Source: Gimesia maris (GTDB lineage Bacteria > Planctomycetota > Planctomycetia > Planctomycetales > Planctomycetaceae). From it: 64,000 bases of DNA. A program made the position numbers and the translations under genes. The notes under the pieces were generated by a model, which saw only the letters and a program-made list of their open reading frames with translations, did no database searches and was not told the origin of the DNA. The stretch is from NCBI RefSeq assembly GCF_008298035.1, contig NZ_CP042910.1, forward strand, positions 6,091,001-6,155,000. The letters run 5' to 3'. Positions 9,601-20,329 of the stretch are shown here, one piece after another. Numbering within the stretch: position 1 is the stretch's first letter; each line of letters starts with the position of its first letter.

Positions 9601-9641
9601 GATTCTGCTATGACTGCAGTCCTCTGCTGCATAGCAGAATC
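9601..9641. terminator. perfect 12-bp inverted repeat between converging genes
   Basis: GATTCTGCTATG (9601-9612) and CATAGCAGAATC (9630-9641) pair perfectly around a 17-base loop. The stem lies 43 bases after the small plus-strand gene and 16 bases beyond the spoVG stop, so it is placed to end transcription from both sides. No T-run follows, so an intrinsic terminator is uncertain; an RNA 3'-end stabiliser or protein site is possible. Confidence 0.45.
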
Positions 9642-9657
9642 GGAAACCCGTCTGAGT

Positions 9658-10320
9658 TCAAACGATACCAGATCCGAACGTATCCCCCTTACCCCCTGCC
9701 TCATTATCATTGGATGTGACTTTCTTGGGGGCGGGTTGATCATCTGCCGTGTGATGGGGTCGGCTGCGGTCCGAACCTGACTCGCCAGAATCGATACGAA
9801 AAACCTGACTCCCCTTACGAATATGCGTTGATTCCGCAGCGGGAGACTGTGAGACGGGTGCCTCTTCGTAGTCTTCTTCGTAGGGTCCCAGGCGGGCAAA
9901 GTCCTCTTCGCCGAAATCGTCGTAGCGACAGATGTAGCCATCCTGCTGGGCTGAAACTTTTTCTTCCCGGTAGGCTTTCAGGACCTCTTCCTGGATCAGT
10001 TCACGGCACTCGGAATTGATGGGATGGGCGATATCCGCGTATAGCCTGGCACGGCCGGCGTCATCTTTGTCGGCTCGATTTTCATCGAGTCTGATACCAC
10101 ACTGATTGCAGAAGGAAGCGCGCAAATGGTTTTTGGTGTGACATTTGGGACACCGGTCCATCAGCTTGCGGCTGGGCATTGCCACGAAGGCACCTTTTGC
10201 CCCCTGGATGATTTTCAGATCTCGGATAACAAACGAAACATCGAAAGTAATTGAGCAAAACGCCAGTAATCTTTCGTGTGGATCATTCATCAACTTGATG
10301 CGTACTTCACTGATCTCCAT
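9658..10320 (-). CDS. spoVG: SpoVG-family regulator with inserted zinc ribbon
   Basis: SpoVG is a small nucleic-acid-binding regulator, about 95 residues in Firmicutes. This protein has 220. Residues 1-50 match SpoVG ([38 protein letters not shown]). A C4 zinc ribbon with Cys57, Cys60, Cys71 and Cys74 then interrupts the domain. SpoVG resumes at [23 protein letters not shown] (about 95-117). A long acidic, low-complexity tail follows and ends in [17 protein letters not shown] ribosome site precedes the ATG. ispE lies 38 bases upstream on the same strand; Firmicutes also keep spoVG near ispE. Binding to RNA or DNA is inferred from the family. Confidence 0.9.
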   Translation of the reverse strand: MEISEVRIKLMNDPHERLLAFCSITFDVSFVIRDLKIIQGAKGAFVAMPSRKLMDRCPKCHTKNHLRASFCNQCGIRLDENRADKDDAGRARLYADIAHPINSECRELIQEEVLKAYREEKVSAQQDGYICRYDDFGEEDFARLGPYEEDYEEAPVSQSPAAESTHIRKGSQVFRIDSGESGSDRSRPHHTADDQPAPKKVTSNDNEAGGKGDTFGSGIV

Positions 10321-10358
10321 GGCCTCACTCCATTTGTGCCAAATTTTAAAATGCTCAT

Positions 10359-11276
10359 CTATAGGCGGTTCTGGACGACAAATACATGCCCTTTCACTGT
10401 GGATCGTAATCGCGCAGCAATTTGAGATGCCTGTGCTCTGTTTTGGCAGACTCCAAAGTAGGCAGTCCCACTTCCACTCATCATATGCCCCAAAACGGAC
10501 TGTTTTGAGAAGTAATCTTTTAATATTAATATATCGGAATTCAGTTTTTCGGCGGGTGCCTGCAGATCATTCAACATCAGGCTGGATAATGCATGAAATT
10601 GACCAGAAGCCAGGTTGCTGACAAGTTGTTCCACCTGATTTTCCGAGTGACTTCCCACTCGACAGTGCCGATAAACTTCCGCCGTTGATAAACCCGACTG
10701 AGGTCGCACAACCACAAAATGCAGACATTGGGGAACAGAAACAGGTTCAATGATTTCGCCTCTCCCGCGACAGATGGCACTGTGGCTGGCTGTCAGAAAG
10801 AAAGGAATATCACTGCCCAGTTTCGCCGCGATTTCACACAGTTCTGAAATCGACAATCCCAGACGCCAGAGTTTATTGGCAGCAAATAAGGCTGCAGCTG
10901 CATCACTCGATCCTCCGCCCAGCCCGGCTTCAGCTGGAATCCGCTTGATCAACTCAATGCGAATTCCCTGATGTTGCCCCGTCTGTTCCTGAAGTAACCG
11001 GATTGCTCTCACAACCAGATTCTCTTCACCCGCGGGGATACGCTGCCGGTTTTTCTTGAGTGGAGTGAGAAGTGAATTGGCTTCGGTAACACGCAACTCG
11101 ACTTCTGCTGAAGGTTCCTCCGTGAAAACTAAAGTGTCGTATATTCCTACCGAGAGCATCAACGAAGTAATTTCGTGAAAGCCATCGGATCGTTTATCAT
11201 CGATGCTTAAGTACAAATTTAACTTAGCAGGAGCGTGAACTGTCAGGGTGCCAGGATTGGAGTAAGCGAATAGCAT
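10359..11276 (-). CDS. ispE: 4-diphosphocytidyl-2-C-methyl-D-erythritol kinase
   Basis: IspE phosphorylates CDP-methylerythritol in the non-mevalonate isoprenoid pathway. The 305-residue GHMP kinase has the early [11 protein letters not shown] motif (residues 14-24), the glycine-rich ATP loop [17 protein letters not shown] (about 113-129), and a late GSGTAYFGV segment that replaces the usual GSG(S/A)xxFG motif. Its length is normal. It heads a likely ispE-spoVG transcript. The ribosome site is weak, but the start keeps the conserved N-terminus. Confidence 0.95.
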   Translation of the reverse strand: MLFAYSNPGTLTVHAPAKLNLYLSIDDKRSDGFHEITSLMLSVGIYDTLVFTEEPSAEVELRVTEANSLLTPLKKNRQRIPAGEENLVVRAIRLLQEQTGQHQGIRIELIKRIPAEAGLGGGSSDAAAALFAANKLWRLGLSISELCEIAAKLGSDIPFFLTASHSAICRGRGEIIEPVSVPQCLHFVVVRPQSGLSTAEVYRHCRVGSHSENQVEQLVSNLASGQFHALSSLMLNDLQAPAEKLNSDILILKDYFSKQSVLGHMMSGSGTAYFGVCQNRAQASQIAARLRSTVKGHVFVVQNRL

Positions 11277-11631
11277 CCGTCACAATTCCAAAATTCCTAC
11301 TTTAATAACGAGGCGATCCTCGTTTATTGAACAGGTCCCCACCTTTTGAGTTGTGAGAGAAAAGAGCAGCTTGACCTGATTAAGATTCGACTTGTATACG
11401 ACGAGGTAATATTAAGACCATTACCACAAGAGGTATCCTATCTGTTCCTTGAAAAAACGTCAACATCTTTTCCCGAGAGAGGTGATTTCCCTCAGCACTG
11501 TTTCCAGTTTTACCGTAGCGATTCCAGGTCTATTCGGACCGAGTATATTAGATTGAGAGTCGCTATGATTAAATGTGATCCACTCTATAAAACAAGGGAA
11601 TTCCACAAGCATTTCTGAGAGCGTGCGACAC
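11277..11631. other. intergenic stretch holding one copy of an 85-bp hairpin repeat
   Basis: These 355 bases lie between the ispE start and the uvrA stop, both on the minus strand. The only structure seen is the hairpin repeat at 11497-11579. The ispE promoter should be near the left end; no clear boxes were found. Confidence 0.5.
11497..11579 (+). repeat. 85-bp hairpin repeat, family C, copy 1
   Basis: This copy aligns along its length with 57775-57860 and, inverted, with 49328-49413. Shared parts are a left block like ACTGTGTCCAGTTTTA, two inverted arms and a right block ending TTAAATGTGA. The arms are TAGCGATTC (11516-11524) and GAGTCGCTA (11557-11565). It lies just beyond the uvrA stop. 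Confidence 0.75.
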
Positions 11632-14600
11632 TTAAGTAATTGATGCCAGTAACGCTTTGAACGATTTTGACTCGACCTGTTTTTTCTGAGTGAAGCGAAT
11701 GCGGGCCTGTTCCTTGCCTCGCGCATCCGTTTTTATCTCCCGCTCATCCCCCAAGTCAGCAATTTTACCCAGAGTAATCTTGCCCGCCGTTCCCTGCAGC
11801 GTCAGATCGACGCCTTCACGACGTTTGGTATGCACGGTAAGAAACGGTTTCTTTTTCCCGGCGTGCGACAGATTGACCAGCGACTTACTGTCCCACTGGT
11901 ATGCTGCATGCGGGTAAGTCTGCTCCAGCAGATCAAATAAGGACTCCAGCAGTTCCGCATCCCAGCGGACCCGTTTATTGTTCGGGAAGCCTTTCCGGGA
12001 AAGATGCCATTTCTTTTTCAAGACTTTCCAGGGCATGATCTCCTCGGGCTTAATTTCCTCACGGTGAATCAGACCGAGGTACGATTCGCAAGAGGTCTCC
12101 AGAAACTCCTGGAAGCCGGGCGTCGCGATTTCTTCCTGCCAGTGGATCGTCAGGCTGACTTCCTGCCAGGGGCCTTTCAGGTTTTTGACGCGGACCCGAT
12201 TTGAGCGACCGTAGATCGGCAGTTCATCCAGATCGTCCAGCGACTTTAAAGACAACTGATCGCGCAGTTCATCCTGTTTGAACGTATTGCGTTTCACGCG
12301 GAAGCTGAGCCGCAACAGCCATTCATCGCCGGTATTGGCATGCAGGAACCAGCCCTGCTTTTTCACCGGGCCATTGACTTCGACGATGCTGCGATGATTC
12401 CAGTTAATCTCGCCGAAGCCCTCTTTGTTTTCGATAAAGTCAATCACAGTTTCCAGAGCCGCACCTTCCCACTGACAGGCGGCTCCTGACAGGGAAACAT
12501 GATCCTGGGTATGCCAGCGGCGTCCCTCTTTCTGCCACGGCATCTGGGCGTCGCGACCGATCTGTTTGAGATCGAGATCGCCCTCCTGCTTTTCTCCCAG
12601 GCTCTGCGCGTCAAAGATTTCGCGTTCCACGCGTTTCCCCGTTGAGATGATCGGCTGCAGGATCTCACCGGTATAAGATCTGAGTAACGGTTCCTGACTC
12701 GTTTTGCGTGATTTGGTGGCTTTGCCCTGTTTCTGAAAACGCTCTGCATGTTCGACCAGTTTCTCAGGCGTTCCCGCAGCAATGATCTGTCCGCCCTCAC
12801 TGCCGGCTTCCGGCCCGACGTCGACCAGCCAGTCTGCTGTTTTGATCACATCCAGATTATGTTCGATGACAATGACGGTGTTACCCAATTCCACCAGGCT
12901 GTTCAACACCTTCAGCAGTTTGGCAATGTCGTCGAAATGCAGACCCGTAGTCGGTTCGTCGAGCAGATAGAGCGTCTTGCCGGTACTGGGTCGCGCCAGT
13001 TCGGCTGCCAGTTTCACCCGCTGCGATTCTCCGCCGGACAGCGTTGGCGCGGATTGCCCCAATGTCAGATAGTCCAGACCGATCGCACACAGCGTTTCCA
13101 TCGTGCGGCGGATGGCGGGAATGTTATTGAATAACTCGGCCACTTCGCCGATTGACATTTCCAGCACATCCGCGATGGATTTTCCTTTATATTTGACCGA
13201 GAGAGTCTCCTGGTTATAACGTTTGCCGTTACATGTTTCACAGGTCACCCAGACATCGGGCAGAAAGTGCATTTCGATGCAACGCTGGCCATTCCCATCA
13301 CAGTCTTCACAGCGACCGCCGGAACGATTGAAGCTGAAGCGGCCCGGTTGATAGCCGCGCACTTTGGCATCCGGCAGCCGCGAGAATAGTTCGCGGATCT
13401 GATCGAAGACGCCGGTATAAGTCGCCGGATTGGAAGCGGGCGTGTTTCCCAGCGGTTTCTGATCGACGATAATCGCTTTATTGATCTGGTCGAGCCCCAG
13501 CAGATCGTCATGCGGTCCGGGTGCTTCTTTGGAACGATGCAGTTTTTTGGTCACTGCCCGGGCCAGTGTTTCTTCCACCAGCGAACTTTTGCCCGATCCC
13601 GATACGCCCGTAATGCATGTGAATGACCCCAGGGGAATTTTCAGATCGACGGACTTCAGATTGTGCTGCCGGGCGCCCTTTAATTCCAGCCAGTGACCGG
13701 TGGGGGAAAGCGGCGTCTCTGTCTTGCCCTGTTTTTCATAGATCACACGCCGTTCCTGAGGCAGCGGGATCGTCAGTTGATCCGCAAGATACTGGCCGGT
13801 GAGTGATTTCTTTTTGCGTTTGAGCTGTTTGGGTGAACCTTTGCCGACAATGGTCCCCCCAAAGCGGCCTGCGCCGGGTCCAAAATCGTACAGACAGTCC
13901 GAGGCTTCCAGGACTTCGCGATCATGCTCGACCATTACAATCGTATTGCCGATATCGCGGAGTTTTTTCAGTGTGTTGATCAACCGCGTATTATCGCGGG
14001 GATGCAGGCCGATCGTGGGCTCATCCAGCACATACAACACGCCTGTCAGCGAACGTCCTACCTGCCCCGCCAGACGAATTCGCTGGCTCTCTCCGCCGGA
14101 GAGTGTGGGCAGCGGACGACTCAGCGTCAGATATTCGAGTCCCACATCGACGAGGAACTGCAGGCGGCTCGTGGCTTCTTTGATCAGGTCTCCCGCGATC
14201 TGCTTTTGCCGTTTGTCGAGTTTTGCGGTCTTGATAAACGCAAGCGCCGCTTTCAGAGGGAGATCACAGAACTGGCCGACGGTCTTCCCCTGAAAGCGGA
14301 CCGCGGCGGCATCCGTTCGCAGGCGACTCCCGTTACAGACCGAGCAGGGAACTTCGCCTGTCATCTCCTGCAGTCGACTGCGAAAGCCAAACGAAAGGCG
14401 CGAGGCTTCTTCAATGGCCGGGTAGAGACCTTTGTACTGAAACTGAACTGTGCCTGCTTCGTCGAGGGGAATCCAGCGATCTTCATCGCCGTACAACACA
14501 AATCGCTGCTGTTTCACACTCAACTGATTGAAGGGGACATCCAGGGGAATCCGAAACTGCTTTGCGATCGCGTCCAGAGTTATTTTGAATTTGGCGTTGG

Positions 14601-17600
14601 TCCGGGGATCAGGCCAGGCGGCGACGGCCGCGTCCTGCAGACTGCGGTTGGGATCGGGAATCAGCTCGGACAGGTTCGTACCCAGTTCGGTTCCCAGCCC
14701 TTCACAATATTCACACCAGCCCAGCGGACTGTTAAAGGAGTAATTGTGAGGTGTCAGTTCTTCAAAGCTCTGGCCACACTGATCGCAGAAGTAGAACAGG
14801 CTGAAGGTTTCGAAATCCCATTCCTGTTCAGGAACTTCATCGTCGCAGTAGCAGGCATACATCAGACCTGCGCCAAGCGCTAGCGCGGATTCTACGGAAT
14901 CAGCAATCCGCGAACGGTTTTTAGCAGCGACGGTGATGCGGTCGATGACCACTTCGACTTCATGTCGACGACGGCGGTCGATATCGGGAACCTCTTCCAG
15001 GCGACAGGTCACGCCATCGATGCGAACGCGCAGGAAGCCCTGCGATCGTAATTTTTCCCAGAGCGTTTCGTAAGCCTGACCCACGTTGATATCAACGGGT
15101 GCCAGAATCAACAGTCTGGTGCCTGCTTCCATTGCGAGAATGCGTTCGATCACTTCGTCGGTGGTCTGTGTTTCCACGGGAACATCGCAGTCGGGGCAGT
15201 ACATGGTTCCCAGTCGCGCATAGAGCACACGCAGGTAATCATAGATCTCCGTGACCGTACCCACGGTGGAACGGGGAGAATGGCCTGTGGTTTTCTGTTC
15301 GATGGCAATCGCCGGCGAAAGGCCGTGAATATGCTCGAATTTGGGTTTGGGCATCTGTCCCAGGAACTGCCGTGCATATGCAGACAGAGATTCGACATAA
15401 CGACGCTGTCCTTCGGCGTAGAGCGTATCCATGGCCAGCGACGATTTGCCACTGCCGCTCGGGCCACAGAAGACATTCATCTGGTCGCGGGTGATCTGCA
15501 GATCCACGTTCTGCAGGTTATGCTGGCCTGCGCCGCGAATCGTAATCTGCGAACTGTCGCCGTTGGACTTTCCGTTCCGCTTCGTGCTGGCAGACTGCCA
15601 GCGCAAATGGGGATTGTTTAAGATCAGCGCCTGTTTCTTTTTGCCTTTGACGGTTTTTGCGGGAACCAGATCAGTCTGTTCTTTGAGTGCCAGTCCAGTA
15701 TAGGACCAGGGACAGGCGGCAACTTCTTCCGGCGTGCCTTCGACCAGAATGGTGCCTCCCCCTTCGCCTCCTTCGGGGCCGAGATCAATCACCCAGTCGG
15801 CGGTTTTAATCACATCCAGATGATGTTCGACCACAAGCACCGTATTGCCGGCGTCCGCCAGGTGATGCAGAACCTTGAGCAGCAGCTTCACATCGGCAAA
15901 ATGCAACCCGGTCGTCGGCTCATCCAGCAGATAAAAGGTACTGCCTGTGGAACGTTTCCCCAGTTCGCGGGCCAGTTTCACCCGCTGGGCTTCTCCGCCG
16001 GAGAGGGTTGGCGAGGGTTGTCCGAGTTTCAGATAATCCAACCCCACATCATGCAGAGATTCGAGCAGCTTTAAGATTTTGGGGACGTTCTGAAAATGTT
16101 CGATCGCCTGCTGAATGTCCATCTCGAGCACTTCAGCGATGTTCGCACCTTTATAGCGGATCTCGAGTGTCTCATGATGAAAGCGGCGGCCTTCGCACAC
16201 CGGACAGGGGACCCAGACATCCGCGAGAAAGTCCATCTCCAGTTTATTAGCGCCGTGTCCTTCACAGGCTTCACAGCGACCGCCGGGAACATTGAAACTG
16301 AAACGCCCCGCTTTATAACCCCGCATCCGGGAATCGGGGAGCTTCGTATACAGGTCCCGAATCAGATCGAATACCTTCACGTAAGTCGCCGGATTGGATC
16401 GGGGTGTGCGGCCGATGGGGGACTGATCGATGTCGATGGCTTTATCGATCAGTTCCAGTCCGGTCACACTCTGATGCGACCCGGGATCGCCTTTGCCTTT
16501 GTTGACTTTCTGATTCAGAACCGGCCAGAGAATATCATTGATGAGAGAACTTTTCCCGGACCCGCTCACGCCCGTTACACAGATCAGCCCCTTGGTGGGG
16601 ATGCGGGTGGTGATGTCTTTGAGGTTATGATGTTTCGCCCCTTTAATCACAATCGAATCTTTTTTGACGAGCGACCGCCGCTGTTCAGGGATCTCGATCT
16701 TCTCTTTACCGGCGAGAAACTGTCCGGTGACGCTCTCTTTTGCTTTGAGAATTTTCTGATACGAGCCTTCTGCAACGATGTAACCGCCACGCACACCAGG
16801 GCCGGGTCCGAAGTCCACAATGTGATCGGCGGCGCGCATCGTTTCTTCATCGTGTTCGACAACGATGACGGTATTGCCCTGATCGCGCAGGTCACAGAGA
16901 CTTTCCAGCAGCATCGTATTGTCGCGGGGATGCAGGCCAATCGAAGGTTCATCCAGAATGTAGACGACCCCCACCAGGCCACAGCCAATCTGCCCGGCGA
17001 GGCGAATTCGCTGACTTTCACCGCCGGAAAGTGTGGGCGCGGTGCGATCCAGCGTCAGGTAATTCAAGCCGCAACGCAGCAGAAACCCGAGTCGGCCACG
17101 AATCTCTTTGAGGACTTCGTCGGCGATCAGTAAACCGGTTTCGTCCAGGTCCAGTGTTTCAAAGAAACCGGCGGCTTCTTCAATACTGAAAGCACAGACC
17201 TCGGGCAGCGTTTTTGAACTGTGTGTCTGTTTGCTGGAGTATGCATCACTGAGAGAGGTGATGCGCACGTGCCGGGCCTGCGAATTCAGACGCGTGCCCT
17301 GACAGCTCGAGCATTCGACAAAGTCCATGTATTTTTCGAGCTGTTTCCGCCGCATGGGATTACTGGTTTTGCGATAACTTTCCAGCAGTTCTTCGACATA
17401 GCCGTCCCACGTGCCCCCATGTTTCCAGATGCCCCCCGAATGCCGCCAGCTGAAGGTGATATTACGATCGCCGGTACCGTACAGAAACTGCTGTTGAGCG
17501 GCGGCAGGCAGTTCGTTCCAGGGAGTTTTCAGGAAGCTGTCTTCAGGCAGATTCAGATCGTTTTCAATCGAACGGGCCACGCCATTATAAATGTGACGGC

Positions 17601-18591
17601 GCCACTTACCGACTTTGCTGAGCGGGCCCAGCAGTTCGAAAGCTCCTTTTTGAATCGACACGGTCTCTTTGGAGATCAACGCATCGAGCGGAAAATCATA
17701 CCGCATGCCCAGCCCGTTACATTCACCGCACATCCCGAGGGGACTGTTGAAGCTGAACAGCTGCGGCGTGGGTGGTTCGTAACTGATGCCACAATCGGTG
17801 CAGGCATAGCGGGAACTGTAGAGTTTGTCCTGCAGGCTTTCTTCGCTGTCGCTGCTCTCTGTTTTCTTTGAGACTTCCGTGGCGATAATCAGGGTGCCGT
17901 TCGCCAGTTTCAAGGCGAGTTCCACGGACTCCGCCAGGCGGGCCCGGCTGACTTTGCCGGCAACGAGACGGTCGATCACCACTTCGATCGTATGACGCAT
18001 CTGGCGGTCGAGCTGCAACTGGTCTGAAAGTTGAATAATGCGACCATCCACGCGGGCCCGCAGAAAGCCCTGTTTGAGCAGGTCTTCGAAGAGGTCTTTG
18101 TATTCCCCCTTCTGCTGCTGAATCAGCGGCGCGAGAATGGAATACCGGGTCTTATCGGGGAGTACCGCGATCGAATCGATAATGCGTTCACTGCTCTGCG
18201 AGCTGATTGGTTTGCCGCAATTTTCGCAGAAGCCCTGCCCGACGCGGGCAAACAGGACGCGGAGGTAATCGTAAATTTCGGTGATCGTCCCCACGGTACT
18301 GCGGGGATTGCGTCCGCTCATTTTCTGCTGAATGGAAATCGAGGGTGCCAGCCCGGAAATCGCATCGACTTCGGGTTTGGGCATCTGCCCGAGAAACTGG
18401 CGTGCGTAACTGGACAGTGATTCGACGTAGCGCCTTTGACCTTCTGCATAGAGCGTATCAAAGGCGAGTGAACTTTTACCGGAGCCACTCACGCCGGTCA
18501 TGACGATCAGCTGATTGCGGGGGAGGCGCACACTGACATTCTGCAGATTGTGCTCACGGGCACCGGTAATAATAATATCTTTTTGTGACAT
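11632..18591 (-). CDS. uvrA: tandem-fused UvrA (two complete copies) with C-terminal extension
   Basis: UvrA is the damage-recognising ABC ATPase of nucleotide excision repair and works as a dimer of about 940 residues. This 2319-residue chain carries two UvrA copies in a row. Walker A motifs of type GxSGSGKSS occur near residues 35, 678, 1044 and 1667. LSGGE signatures occur near 521, 862, 1499 and 1851, each followed by an LDEP Walker B. Both copies keep paired CxxC zinc modules, including CEACEGHG with CPVCEGRR and CEDCDGNG with CETCNGKR. All four ATP sites look intact. About 330 C-terminal residues form an extra region I do not recognise. The ATG at 18591 (MSQKD) fits other UvrA N-termini better than a start 20 codons upstream. 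Confidence 0.95.
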   Translation of the reverse strand: MSQKDIIITGAREHNLQNVSVRLPRNQLIVMTGVSGSGKSSLAFDTLYAEGQRRYVESLSSYARQFLGQMPKPEVDAISGLAPSISIQQKMSGRNPRSTVGTITEIYDYLRVLFARVGQGFCENCGKPISSQSSERIIDSIAVLPDKTRYSILAPLIQQQKGEYKDLFEDLLKQGFLRARVDGRIIQLSDQLQLDRQMRHTIEVVIDRLVAGKVSRARLAESVELALKLANGTLIIATEVSKKTESSDSEESLQDKLYSSRYACTDCGISYEPPTPQLFSFNSPLGMCGECNGLGMRYDFPLDALISKETVSIQKGAFELLGPLSKVGKWRRHIYNGVARSIENDLNLPEDSFLKTPWNELPAAAQQQFLYGTGDRNITFSWRHSGGIWKHGGTWDGYVEELLESYRKTSNPMRRKQLEKYMDFVECSSCQGTRLNSQARHVRITSLSDAYSSKQTHSSKTLPEVCAFSIEEAAGFFETLDLDETGLLIADEVLKEIRGRLGFLLRCGLNYLTLDRTAPTLSGGESQRIRLAGQIGCGLVGVVYILDEPSIGLHPRDNTMLLESLCDLRDQGNTVIVVEHDEETMRAADHIVDFGPGPGVRGGYIVAEGSYQKILKAKESVTGQFLAGKEKIEIPEQRRSLVKKDSIVIKGAKHHNLKDITTRIPTKGLICVTGVSGSGKSSLINDILWPVLNQKVNKGKGDPGSHQSVTGLELIDKAIDIDQSPIGRTPRSNPATYVKVFDLIRDLYTKLPDSRMRGYKAGRFSFNVPGGRCEACEGHGANKLEMDFLADVWVPCPVCEGRRFHHETLEIRYKGANIAEVLEMDIQQAIEHFQNVPKILKLLESLHDVGLDYLKLGQPSPTLSGGEAQRVKLARELGKRSTGSTFYLLDEPTTGLHFADVKLLLKVLHHLADAGNTVLVVEHHLDVIKTADWVIDLGPEGGEGGGTILVEGTPEEVAACPWSYTGLALKEQTDLVPAKTVKGKKKQALILNNPHLRWQSASTKRNGKSNGDSSQITIRGAGQHNLQNVDLQITRDQMNVFCGPSGSGKSSLAMDTLYAEGQRRYVESLSAYARQFLGQMPKPKFEHIHGLSPAIAIEQKTTGHSPRSTVGTVTEIYDYLRVLYARLGTMYCPDCDVPVETQTTDEVIERILAMEAGTRLLILAPVDINVGQAYETLWEKLRSQGFLRVRIDGVTCRLEEVPDIDRRRRHEVEVVIDRITVAAKNRSRIADSVESALALGAGLMYACYCDDEVPEQEWDFETFSLFYFCDQCGQSFEELTPHNYSFNSPLGWCEYCEGLGTELGTNLSELIPDPNRSLQDAAVAAWPDPRTNAKFKITLDAIAKQFRIPLDVPFNQLSVKQQRFVLYGDEDRWIPLDEAGTVQFQYKGLYPAIEEASRLSFGFRSRLQEMTGEVPCSVCNGSRLRTDAAAVRFQGKTVGQFCDLPLKAALAFIKTAKLDKRQKQIAGDLIKEATSRLQFLVDVGLEYLTLSRPLPTLSGGESQRIRLAGQVGRSLTGVLYVLDEPTIGLHPRDNTRLINTLKKLRDIGNTIVMVEHDREVLEASDCLYDFGPGAGRFGGTIVGKGSPKQLKRKKKSLTGQYLADQLTIPLPQERRVIYEKQGKTETPLSPTGHWLELKGARQHNLKSVDLKIPLGSFTCITGVSGSGKSSLVEETLARAVTKKLHRSKEAPGPHDDLLGLDQINKAIIVDQKPLGNTPASNPATYTGVFDQIRELFSRLPDAKVRGYQPGRFSFNRSGGRCEDCDGNGQRCIEMHFLPDVWVTCETCNGKRYNQETLSVKYKGKSIADVLEMSIGEVAELFNNIPAIRRTMETLCAIGLDYLTLGQSAPTLSGGESQRVKLAAELARPSTGKTLYLLDEPTTGLHFDDIAKLLKVLNSLVELGNTVIVIEHNLDVIKTADWLVDVGPEAGSEGGQIIAAGTPEKLVEHAERFQKQGKATKSRKTSQEPLLRSYTGEILQPIISTGKRVEREIFDAQSLGEKQEGDLDLKQIGRDAQMPWQKEGRRWHTQDHVSLSGAACQWEGAALETVIDFIENKEGFGEINWNHRSIVEVNGPVKKQGWFLHANTGDEWLLRLSFRVKRNTFKQDELRDQLSLKSLDDLDELPIYGRSNRVRVKNLKGPWQEVSLTIHWQEEIATPGFQEFLETSCESYLGLIHREEIKPEEIMPWKVLKKKWHLSRKGFPNNKRVRWDAELLESLFDLLEQTYPHAAYQWDSKSLVNLSHAGKKKPFLTVHTKRREGVDLTLQGTAGKITLGKIADLGDEREIKTDARGKEQARIRFTQKKQVESKSFKALLASIT

Positions 18592-18678
18592 GGACCGCGT
18601 TATACCAATCGGCTGATGCCGCGCTGAAAATCGCTGGTGGAATGAAATCAAATCGAACGCATGGCATTCAAAACCGGG

Positions 18679-19125
18679 TTACAGCAACCCGCCGCCGAAT
18701 GTGTCTTCCTCTTCTTCAGCGGGCTGCGGGAGCTCTGCTTCCGCGGGAGTCGGGGGCGCTGCTTCTGGCTCCTCAGTGGGAGTTATTGAAGCCACTTCAG
18801 TTATAGAGTGATCGGCAACATTGTCAACCGGCTGATCGACGGGTGTCTCAACGGGCGCCGTATCCGACTCCTCAATTGAGCGGGCAGCAGCAGCGGCACG
18901 TTCGGACGAGGACTGATCGTGTGCAGACGGCTCATAGTATTCGAAATGGAACGGATCCCGATACCGGCTGCGTTGCTCTTCGACCAGTTGCATAAAGACG
19001 GTTTTGCCGTCCACTTCAACCGATTTTGCAACTACGTTTCCGCTCAGGCGGATCGTCTGTCCGGTCTGGGGGCATTTCCAGAGCCGTCTGACATCAAGAT
19101 CCAGCTTTAATCCGGGGCCTTTCAT
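18679..19125 (-). CDS. small conserved-type protein with acidic tail ending DTFGGGLL
   Basis: The 148-residue product has no recognised domain. Residues 1-65 look folded (LKLDLDVRRLWKCPQTGQTI, then VFMQLVEEQRSRYRDPFHF). The rest is a Pro/Glu/Ala-rich disordered region ending in EEEEDTFGGGLL. The last residues resemble the end of SpoVG at 9658 (DTFGSGIV). The gene lies 87 bases upstream of uvrA on the same strand and may be transcribed with it. Coding is supported by composition and by the shared tail; function is unknown. Confidence 0.75.
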   Translation of the reverse strand: MKGPGLKLDLDVRRLWKCPQTGQTIRLSGNVVAKSVEVDGKTVFMQLVEEQRSRYRDPFHFEYYEPSAHDQSSSERAAAAARSIEESDTAPVETPVDQPVDNVADHSITEVASITPTEEPEAAPPTPAEAELPQPAEEEEDTFGGGLL

Positions 19126-19298
19126 AGTACTTTTCGCTTTGCTGCTGGAGGTCCAGAAATCAACACTTTTCAGAATTGCCTGACTACATTACACTCTCGT
19201 CACTTCTAAAGATAGCTGATCCCGTATGCCCGGTTCAATTGCTGACGTGAAAATAATTGCAGCGAAAATTCGTTTGTTCATTAAATCAAGGTTTATTG

Positions 19299-20318
19299 AT
19301 GTCCCACTCCGAACAGCCCGTCACACAAACGACACCTAAGTTTCCTGCGAAATCGGATCTGATCCAGGTCGGTCGCGGACTGTTAATGGGAGGCGCCGAC
19401 ATCATTCCCGGTGTATCCGGGGGGACCGTAGCTCTGATCCTGGGGATCTATCAACGTCTGGTGACCGCGATCAGCCACTGCGACGCCCGGCTGTTTCAGT
19501 TGCTGGCGAAACGACAATGGTCTGACGTCGCAGTGCATCTGGATCTGCGGTTTGTGCTCCCGCTGGGTGTGGGAATTCTGACGGGTGTGGTCAGCCTGGC
19601 CAGCCTGATGCATTATCTGCTCGATTATCATCTGCAGTTGACGCTGTCTGTGTTCTTCGGCCTGATCCTGGCTTCAAGTTACCTGGTCGCACAGATGGTC
19701 AAACGCTGGACGGTTTTAAATGTGCTGGCGTTTCTGGCATCGCTGGCGGGCGTCTATATCCTGGTCGGCGAACATTCGATTCAGCCTCCCGAGGGGAACC
19801 TGTACGTCTTTTTCTGTGGGATGATTGCCATCTGTGCCATGATCCTGCCGGGGATCAGCGGTGCCCTGATTCTGATCCTGCTGGGAAAATATCATGATGT
19901 CACAGGCCTGCTGAAAACGATCCCGAAAGAATTGCTCAAGGGAAACATCGACTGGAGTGGCCTGGTAACGGTATTTGTATTTGTTCTGGGCTGCCTGATC
20001 GGACTGATTCTGTTCAGCAAGGTATTGCGCTGGCTGTTGCACAACTATCATACATTGACGATGGCGGTGTTGTGCGGCCTGATGGTGGGCTCGCTCAGAC
20101 GAATCTGGCCATTTAAGGTGGATGTGACTCCCTACACTGCCGACCAGACTCCGGAAATGGTTCCGTTCAAACATCGGATCTATGAAAATGTCTGGCCCGC
20201 AGCATTCGACGGTCAGTTCTGGACATCAATTGTGTTAATCATCGTCGCCGCCATTTTAATCTGGGGGCTGGATTATCTCTCTCAAAAATATGCGATGCAC
20301 GGAACGTCCGAACTCTGA
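19299..20318 (+). CDS. DUF368 polyprenyl-phosphate transporter
   Basis: DUF368 proteins were recently assigned as translocases that return undecaprenyl phosphate across the cytoplasmic membrane for reuse in envelope synthesis. The 339-residue product has about eight to nine hydrophobic segments. It carries two related glycine/proline motifs, GGADIIPGVSGGT (about residues 30-42) and MILPGISGAL (about 183-192), the internal-repeat signature of the family. The ATG at 19299 has an AAGG site and keeps a normal N-terminus; an upstream TTG at 19257 is less likely. It converges on the FG-GAP gene with 11 bases between stops. Confidence 0.9.
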   Translation: MSHSEQPVTQTTPKFPAKSDLIQVGRGLLMGGADIIPGVSGGTVALILGIYQRLVTAISHCDARLFQLLAKRQWSDVAVHLDLRFVLPLGVGILTGVVSLASLMHYLLDYHLQLTLSVFFGLILASSYLVAQMVKRWTVLNVLAFLASLAGVYILVGEHSIQPPEGNLYVFFCGMIAICAMILPGISGALILILLGKYHDVTGLLKTIPKELLKGNIDWSGLVTVFVFVLGCLIGLILFSKVLRWLLHNYHTLTMAVLCGLMVGSLRRIWPFKVDVTPYTADQTPEMVPFKHRIYENVWPAAFDGQFWTSIVLIIVAAILIWGLDYLSQKYAMHGTSEL

Positions 20319-20329
20319 TCGACTCGCGA

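Noticed and set aside
13924..14883. 319-codon frame antisense to uvrA
   Set aside because: Same reason; opposite the third and fourth ATPase segments.
16096..17133. 345-codon frame antisense to uvrA
   Set aside because: Lies opposite conserved UvrA motifs and matches no family.
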